A stretch of DNA of 64,000 nucleotides from Cryptomeria japonica (lineage: Eukaryota; Streptophyta; Pinopsida; Cupressales; Cupressaceae). A program made the position numbers and the translations under genes. Position 1 is the stretch's first letter, and every line of letters begins with the position of its first letter. The notes under the pieces are model-generated. The model did not search any database. It was not told the origin of the DNA and was given only the letters and a program-made list of their open reading frames with translations. This document shows, in pieces, positions 56,902 to 64,000 of this stretch. The stretch is taken from NCBI RefSeq assembly GCF_030272615.1, contig NC_081412.1, positions 690,814,083-690,878,082 on the forward strand, written 5' to 3'.

Positions 56902-57265
56902 TGTTAGAGTAACTAGGTCTTTACTTGATTAATTAAACAACATTTCTTTAAATATTTAAGTTACCTATTATCTCTTTTTACACTTAAGCTAACTTTAGGT
57001 GCATAATAATTAATTTTTTTATTAATTATTATGTGCAAGCCTAGGTTTTCCCTTTTAGGGTTTCTTGACCTATTAGAGGTTAATTTTCTTTTCTTTGTAT
57101 CATTATCACATTACACATTTAGTGAATATTGAGCTCTCATCTTTTTGAGCATATTTTCTGTGTATTTTTTTTCTGTTATTGCTTCCTTGCATCTCCTTGT
57201 AATAGGTTATTCAACTTGTAGAGATCATTTGGGCTCATGTGGTGTTGTATTTCTCAACTCTCACA
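56902..57265 (+). repeat. 3' LTR of Copia-1
   Basis: Directly after AAGGGGGGG. Ends CTCTCACA, followed by the target duplication ATGAA. Partner of 51135-51499. Confidence 0.93.
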
Positions 57266-58610
57266 ATGAATTATTAGTGGAAGATATCTTGTATCCTTCT
57301 GTTGAGTCCTAGAACACCCACATGATTTGCCAAATATTTGGAACCGATCGATCCTTATATAGCCAAACTTATTGATACTTAAAGGAGAATATCCTTCCCC
57401 CAGACCTATCCCGCAATCAGAAAATAAATTGTATCCATCAGTCATCTCACTATACTATCATTGATGATACTTTATATAGATGAGGTCTAGATAGCACTCT
57501 ACTTAGCTATCTCGAATAGGAGGAATCTGAGAAATTTCTCAATAAAGTCCATGAACGTATTTGTGGCACGCACTCAAGTGGCATAACACTGGCTAAGAAA
57601 CTTATTTAGTTGGGTTATTATTGGCCTACTATGGAGAGAGATTCATTTACATATACCAAGAAATGCAAACAATTTCAGATCCATGGGAATCTCATCCATG
57701 CACCAACACAAGAATTGCATCCTATGGCAAGATCATGGTCGTTCTCTCAATGGGGACTTGACATAGTGGGTAAGATAAAACCTTCATCTTCTAATGGACA
57801 TAAGTTAATTTTGACTACTACTGAGTATTTCACTAAATGGATTGAAGTATTTCCTTTCACAATGGTGATAGGAAAGAAAATATCATCATTCATCTTGAAC
57901 TACATAATCTCTCACTATGGTGTCCCTATGACCATTAACACTAATAATGGAAGGCCATTTAAGAATCAACACGTGAAGGAACTATGTGAGCGATTCCATA
58001 TCCAACATAGGTTTTTGACACCATATTACCCATAGGGGAATGGTCAATCTGAGGCATCAAACAAAACAATCTTAAAGATTTTGAAGAAAACAGCCAATGA
58101 AGCTAGTAGAGACTAGCATGTTTAGCTAAATCCTGCTCTATGGGCATACCGAACTAGAATTCATACACTAATGGGGGCAAATCCATATTGCCTTGTGTAT
58201 GGATCAGAAGCAATAGTACCAGTAGAAGTAGAGATACCTTCTCTATGGGTGTCCTTGAAAGATCTTATCCTAGAGGAAGAACAACAAGTCTCTAGGCTTC
58301 AAGAACTTGAAGTGATTCAGGAACATTCCAAAATGCTTCAGATCACTTAAAATCATACCAACAAAGGATGGTGAGAAGATACAATCAAAAATTTAAGCCA
58401 CAAATTTTTCAGATTGGAGATCTAGTCCTAAGTGAAAATCCACGCAACCAGCAAGATCGAGAAAATAAATGAAAATTTGAGCCAAACTGGTTGGGTCCCT
58501 TTGTCGTGGTAGCAGCATATGGTTCAGTAGAATACAAATTATCTACACTAGAAGGTGATTGGTTCGATGAGCCTATTAATACTATGCATCTGAAGAAATT
58601 CTATGCTTAA
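57266..58610 (+). pseudogene. Integrase (element D)
   Basis: Resumes D pol after Copia-1. The N-terminal part has HERICGTHSSG and GYYWPTMERDSFTYTKKCKQ. The core has WGLDIVGKIKPSS (first Asp), TINTNNGRPF where the second catalytic Asp is Asn, and NGQSEASNK (Glu). ALWAYRTRIHTLMGANPYCL and YGSEAIVPVEVEIPSL follow, and it ends INTMHLKKFYA near 58610, as A's does. Stops at 58033 (TAG), 58114 (TAG for Trp) and 58123 (TAG for Gln). Not functional. Confidence 0.9.
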
Positions 58611-60690
58611 AAGTATTAGTGGAAAATACAAAAAAAAATACAAAAAAAACAAACAAAACAAAAAAATCAAATATATGGAAATATGCAATAAATTTAGATG
58701 GTGAAAACCTGGTAAACAGGCACTATCTGAAAGTGGGTTCTTCCATCTATGAGATTTCTTTTCTCATCTATCCATCCTAGCATATCCATTTCATCTATCA
58801 CGTCCATTGCTTTGAACCATTAGCAGGAAATTTGCAGTTTATCAACAATTATCAATCTTTGACATACTTAGCATAGTCACTGTCTTGGATTTTATCAGAG
58901 TCAATCATATATGCATCGCATCCCACCATGGTTTGGATTATCCTTTGTATATTTATCATAAATTTTGTTTCTGTTGGGGCAAAATCCTAAAACCTTTGCA
59001 TCTTTAAAAGCTTCAAAAAATCCAAAAACATTCAAAAACTTAGAAAAAACCAAAAACACCTAGGATTTTGAAACAAATGACGAGCAACAAGGAAATAAAG
59101 ATCAAGACATTTGTAACAGCTGAATCGTGAAACTCAGGATACAAATATTTCAACCAGCAATTAATGAAGGATTATCAATGATCATTCATCAAGATGATTA
59201 TATCAGTTAATGACTATGAGAACATATGTGTGACATACATGATTAAATGTTTATATCTCAATTTTTTCTAATCATGTACCCTATGCACCTCGATGATGTC
59301 GATGACTAGAGGAGCTATGATGGGGCATGATTATTTTCTTTGTTTTCTATCTACAGTTTATCTCTTAGTAATGTATGTACTCGTCTAAGGATATGATCAG
59401 AAAAAAATCATGGAGGTTGTACCGAACCATGCATGAAAGGGGATAATCCTTGTCTGTTCTGCAAGAAATACTCAAGCCAACTTGGTTCATCATATCAAGT
59501 TTCTTGTATTAACATGTTGTATCCAAATCCATGTAAGAAGTACTCAGATCAACTTGAATCATTATGTCAGGTTTCTTGTATTTTCTTACAACAATTTAAA
59601 AGCTCAATGATGAAATCAAGTACTGTTACAAGAAAGCATGTGAGGAATGGTACTATCATTTAAGTTAGATCATTTTAGATTAGTGTCATTTGCATTTGCA
59701 TTATAAGAATTCATTGTCAGTTGAATTATAAGCATTTCATCCCATTATATTTGAGATAAATGGTTGAAATAAAGGTTGATTATATTTGGACAAACAAAAA
59801 CAATTTGCACTAATCATATTAAGTTGCATTCAATTAGGTTCATTTCATCTTTCAATCATTAGGTTTGCATGATCATCATATCATTCATCATTAATTAGTT
59901 GCATTGATTTTAATTGCATTAGGATTGCATTAGTTTGAATAGAGTACAATTTGCATTGACCATATCATTATTAGTTGCATTAGGTTCATTTATCATTATC
60001 ATTTTCACATCTAGTTATCATTAATTCCTTTACAATCTTTTATCCATTAGGTTCTTTAATTATATTTTTGCATTTAGATTCATTAACCATATTATTACAT
60101 CATTATTATATTAATATCTCATCATTTAATCATTATAGGAATTTACATTATCATCTATAAACATCATCCAAATCATCAAATTAAAATCAAATGGATCTCA
60201 TTATTATCATTTCATCATCATATGCATGTACATCATGGAATAGAAATAAACATCCATTGCACAAGTCATCGTTATAAGCATTTTCATATAGATCATTGCA
60301 TTTAATCATTTAAGTTAAGTATAATAGAATCATTTTCATATGCATATAGATCATGTAAATCATAGAAACATCATCATCATATAGATCATATAATCATAGG
60401 TATCATCATTTCATAAAGATCATCATCATATCATAGAGGCATATAGATCGTTATAACATCATAAAATGTAAAGGAAAGAAAATATCATCATAGCATCATC
60501 CATGTAATCAAAGCATATGGGTCATCATCATCATAGTAGAATGCATAATAAATCACGAATCAAAGCATCATAAAAATTCCATGTCTGCATATCATCATGA
60601 ACATAAAAAATTGCAAGTATACAATGATATCACAAAGAAATAATCAATAAACACAATGTCCCATGATATAAATCAAGTCTCAAAAGATAT
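58611..60690 (+). other. 3' noncoding part of element D
   Basis: A-rich tract (58625-58675) and GGTGAAAACCTGG at 58700-58712, as in B. A GTTGGGGCAAAATCC block near 58972 resembles an internal polypurine tract. From 59700 to 60600 the sequence is AT-rich and full of ATCAT, CATTA and ATAGATCAT words. No gene is credible. Confidence 0.55.
60170..60600. repeat. ATCAT-rich low-complexity tract
   Basis: Dense, irregular repetition of CATCAT, ATAGATCAT and CATATAGATCAT without a fixed period. Confidence 0.6.
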
Positions 60691-62830
60691 AAATCAAGGG
60701 TGTTCAGTACCACTGCCACTCAAATTTGTTTGTCTCCGTGGAGGTGGATGAGAAGACCCACCAGATGGTCCTGCTCCTAGATCCCTGTCTCTATCCCTCT
60801 GAGGAGACCCCATAACCCCACCACTAATGGTATCCATCATGCTTGGTAACTGGGTGGTTGCATAATTGCTTTCTCTCTAGCTCTCTAAGACCAGATCCTC
60901 ATATAATCTCTGCCAATGCATAGTCTCCTTCCCAGCTCGGAATAACACTCTGATAGTATCAGCTGAGAGTGCACTAGAACCAACCTCATCTATATGATCG
61001 AGTACACCCTATGCATCTTGGTATCTCCTCAATTCTCCATCTCTCTTAAGGGTGAGGGCTTGTACCTATGCTCTCAACTAATCAATCTGCACTCTAAGAT
61101 CATCCATAGTCACCTCATGTTGATGTGCATCCTGCATAGCCTCATCACCACCCACCTCTCCACCAGCTGGAGTCTGACCTTGTGTGGCTCTCATGATCCA
61201 TCAATGAATTAGTGGAACATGGTCCTCTAAATCCTCCTCCTCCTCATCCCAACCTCCCTACGCTGCTATGACCCTAGGATCTGGATGGATCTGACCAAAA
61301 TCAATCCCCCTCCCTTGACCTCTATCCAATCCACCACCTCTACCCAACCCAGGAGAGGGTAGTCCCCTCACTGATCCAATCCTACCACTTCCTCTAGTTG
61401 TATCTGTCCCACCAAACCAGCCTACATCTCTACCTACCATAGGAAGTGGTCCCCCTATCCTACGAATCTGACCAATCTATCCAAAAGGTCCTCCCTAGAC
61501 TCTAGCCCAGCCTCCTCTCCATCCTCACCTCCCTCCGCGACCATCACCACCCTCGTCCCCATCATCTCCTCTTTCCTCCCATGCAGATCTAAGCTCTTGC
61601 CTCCATCTCTATCTCCTCACAATGGGATCACCAGAATCTGACTCCTCACCTCCTGAGTTGGGAGGAGGGTCTGCAAGATTAGTAATATGAAGGAATGGAT
61701 GAGTAAGAAGGTATTGAGAATAATCAGTTGTGATACCCGCATCTAAAATATGAGGTCTCAAATCATAAGCAACATGAGGAACAACCAAAAATCTATGTAT
61801 TCTACATCAAAAGACAAGGAAGGACCCCAATCTCATCTATCCTTATATGATCATGCATACATGGCCACACCAGAAGGCATATGTTGAATGATCTCAAACT
61901 GTCTCAAAATCTAACCAAATAACTGTCTCAAAATCTAACCAAATAACTGTCTCTCAATGATGAAAGGAGTACGGTTGATCAAATATCTACTCTGCAAGAT
62001 AAATGGTAATACATGAGTATCCTCCAACCAAGGCTCACAATGTATGTATGGCCACCAAATAACAAAATCCACAGAATCAAGAACTCATCTCCAATACTCT
62101 AGCTTACCTGACTTAGGGTGAGTCATGATACCTCTGTACAAGTAAATAAAAGGTTGACTGTCTCCTTGAACTCTATCATGCACTGGTCATGTGACAGTTA
62201 TATGCTCCCAACACTAGATTTGGAGGAGTGTGCACCAAGTAGACAAGCTAGCCCTTCCATCATAAACAACCTGATGAAAATCATGATAAAGATGCAAGAG
62301 CATGCAAAGACCCCAAGCATATCGAGTACAGTGCTCCATCATACTCTGAAGATTTTTGCCCCATCTGACACCAAACCCTCGTGATCTTCTATTTGGGCAG
62401 ATGAATCCACTAATCAAACCAATGAGTATAATTGGAAGAGTCTCATAATGCATAATCATATCCTCCCATCTGATCTCCCCACCATCAATTCTCTCATCTC
62501 TAAAAGCTTCCTTGCAAGTCTCAGTGCCTCCTAAATCCTGGTAGTCATACTAGACAAGCTCTCTAGTAACAGGGATATGTAAGATCCTATACACATCCTC
62601 GAGTGTAACATTGATCTCACCAGTGGGTAGGTGAAACGTGCTATGCTCACTATGCCATCTCTCGACCAATGTTATCAAAAGACCCCTATTATCCGTGATA
62701 TCAGACATATATAGGAGATGACAAAGACCACAAGCATCAATGTGTCTAACCTCAATCTGGGACAACTTTAGAACCAAGTGGTGCATGGCTGGGGATTTCT
62801 CCCGACACCAAAGAACATCAAGTTTCTCCT
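60690..62830 (-). pseudogene. Antisense plant mobile domain (PMD) gene in element D
   Basis: Minus strand, after pol and opposite to it, as in element A. Core: HSTFHLPTGEINVTLEDVYRIL (quoted in part; 62555-62660), YAWGLCMLLHLYHDFHQVVY and STWCTLLQIW (62220-62340), a PMD signature close to A's TFHLPVGEMTVTLEDVYRIL and YAWGQSMLAHLYQ. A region near 61740-61800 (GITTDYSQYLL) corresponds to A's VVTDYSADP segment. The C-terminus is acidic, then Gly/Arg-rich (61258-61440), ending in a DRDRDLGAGPSGGSSHPPPR tail at about 60700-60800. Broken by several stops. Host PMD proteins act in nuclear silencing. What this copy did is unknown. Confidence 0.75.
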
Positions 62831-64000
62831 ATTTAATCAGACAAGTTTGTTTATCAATCATCTATCCTATCAATCAAACATTTCAAGAAAATCTTATCTA
62901 TCAAGAAAATCATGATATCAATCAAATGATCAACATATCAAGCTCTTCATCAAAGACTAAATCAATCTCTTTGAGATCCTATCAAATTAATCAAACCATC
63001 AATCATGGTTACAACAAATAGCTATCCTATCAATCAAAACATCTATCAAGCAATCAAATTGCTTATCAATCAGTAGTCTATCTATCAAATGAAATCAATC
63101 AAATCATCAATCATAGTTATCAATCATCATCAATTGTCTACCAATCTATCAAATTAGAGCATCAAACATCTATTCAAATCCATCAGAGTGAACTTAAACA
63201 TTGCATCAATAAAAAAAGTTCATTTTTTAACAAAAGTGTTGTGCATTTTAGCATATGCGTGAACCAAACTATAAGAAGGCACAATTCCAAGTGAAAGCGC
63301 TAACCAAAATCACAAATGCGTGACCCTAGCAAGCAAAAGCACAATACAAGAAAAAGCACTAACCAACATTACAAATGTGTGAACATATAAGGTGAATGCG
63401 TGAAATGAATGAAAATGGTAACAAAAAACACAAAGGTGCTAATCTAAGAAACGAAAGTGTGAAACAAAAGCGAGAAAATCAAAAAAATTTCAATGAGACC
63501 CTAAATCATGTGAAAAACATGGAAATTCGTACGGAAATCAAGAACAAAGCTCGGATAGACCACTCGCCAGTGGGTCGTACTCGACAGGTCACTGATATCG
63601 ACAAACACACTAAAATTTGTGGTTCTCATATAGGATCACCATCTTGCTAGCTCAGCGCTCCAACACTTTTTTCTCTAAAAGATGACAAATTGCAAATGAG
63701 GATAAAATGGGCTGATGGTTAATTTAATTATTACCTTTTTTATTTTTTGAAGTGGTAATTAATTCTTCAAAGTGGAGCAATTTTATTTATTTTTCAAAAG
63801 TGAATTTAATCGAAGGGTCTATTTTTAATCAAATCTTTTCAATCAATTATCGTGAGATTAATCGCTCAATTAAATTTTTCATAATTTCATGATCAATCTC
63901 CTGAGGCAGCACACAATCAAGATTTTCATCATCGTCGGAGGCATCATCGAGACTTCATTTAATCTTTGAAACAATATTGTTTCAACATCATTTCAAAGAG
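62831..64000. other. Low-complexity and unassigned end of window
   Basis: 62835-63130 is dominated by TATCAATC and ATCAAAT words. 63290-63420 has two units of about 59 bp (AAGCGCTAACC and AAGCACTAACC, each followed by ACAAATGNGTGA). The last 300 bp are AT-rich and could belong to the 3' LTR of D, but I find no TG start after a polypurine tract. No gene is credible. Confidence 0.4.

Larger units (their letters stand above)
51135..57265 (+). mobile_element. Copia-1: near-complete Ty1/copia element
   Basis: LTRs 51135-51499 and 56902-57265, target duplication ATGAA on both sides (51130-51134 and 57266-57270), primer site TGGTATCAGAGC at 51500, polypurine tract AAGGGGGGG at 56893. The order gag, protease, integrase, RT, RNase H is that of Ty1/copia. 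It lies between RNase H and integrase of element D. At least ten in-frame TAG stops lie where Gln is normal, and a segment between RT and RNase H is deleted. Confidence 0.95.

Overview
This window reads as a repeat-dense stretch of a land-plant nuclear genome. It is AT-rich and filled with nested LTR retrotransposons. I see no host single-copy gene, rRNA, tRNA gene, CRISPR array or bacterial-type operon. The lineages are plant Ty3/gypsy (chromovirus-like and Tat/Ogre-like) and Ty1/copia. A large gymnosperm-like genome would fit, but the sequence alone does not prove it.

Element names used below. F: minus-strand gypsy remnant (gag 1-1290, leader about 2.0-2.2 kb). G: minus-strand chromovirus-like gypsy, 5.34-10.02 kb, with one LTR and a truncated integrase. 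E: minus-strand gypsy gag remnant, 10.02-11.3 kb. D: plus-strand Tat-like gypsy that hosts most of the rest. D's 5' LTR ends near 12915, its gag starts at 14510, its pol lies at 46.4-51.1 and 57.3-58.6 kb, and an antisense plant-mobile-domain (PMD) gene lies at 60.7-62.8 kb. Its 3' LTR is not recognised in the window.

Inserted into D are: a solo LTR (13020-14104, TSD TATCA); element A, a 22 kb plus-strand Tat-like element (14610-36794, TSD AGATG) with pol and an antisense PMD gene; element C, a minus-strand gag-only element (37233-46373) whose left LTR was trimmed by a deletion that also removed D's gag core; and Copia-1 (51135-57265, TSD ATGAA). Inside A lies element B (18781-28220), a non-autonomous element with one very long, unfamiliar ORF. 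Inside C lies Copia-2 (38052-40810, minus, TSD AAGAT), an internally deleted relative of Copia-1. Removing the inserts restores D's gag frame across A and A's pol frame across B.

No element looks autonomous now. Each pol has stops or damaged catalytic residues, and many stops have the form expected from C-to-T decay of methylated CAG or CGA. The most interesting features are the antisense PMD genes carried by two different Tat-like elements (one with intron-like gaps), the split of gag-like and pol functions among A, B and C, and short GC-rich arrays built on an LTR motif. Element boundaries with TSDs are firm. The LTR limits of D, E and F are uncertain.
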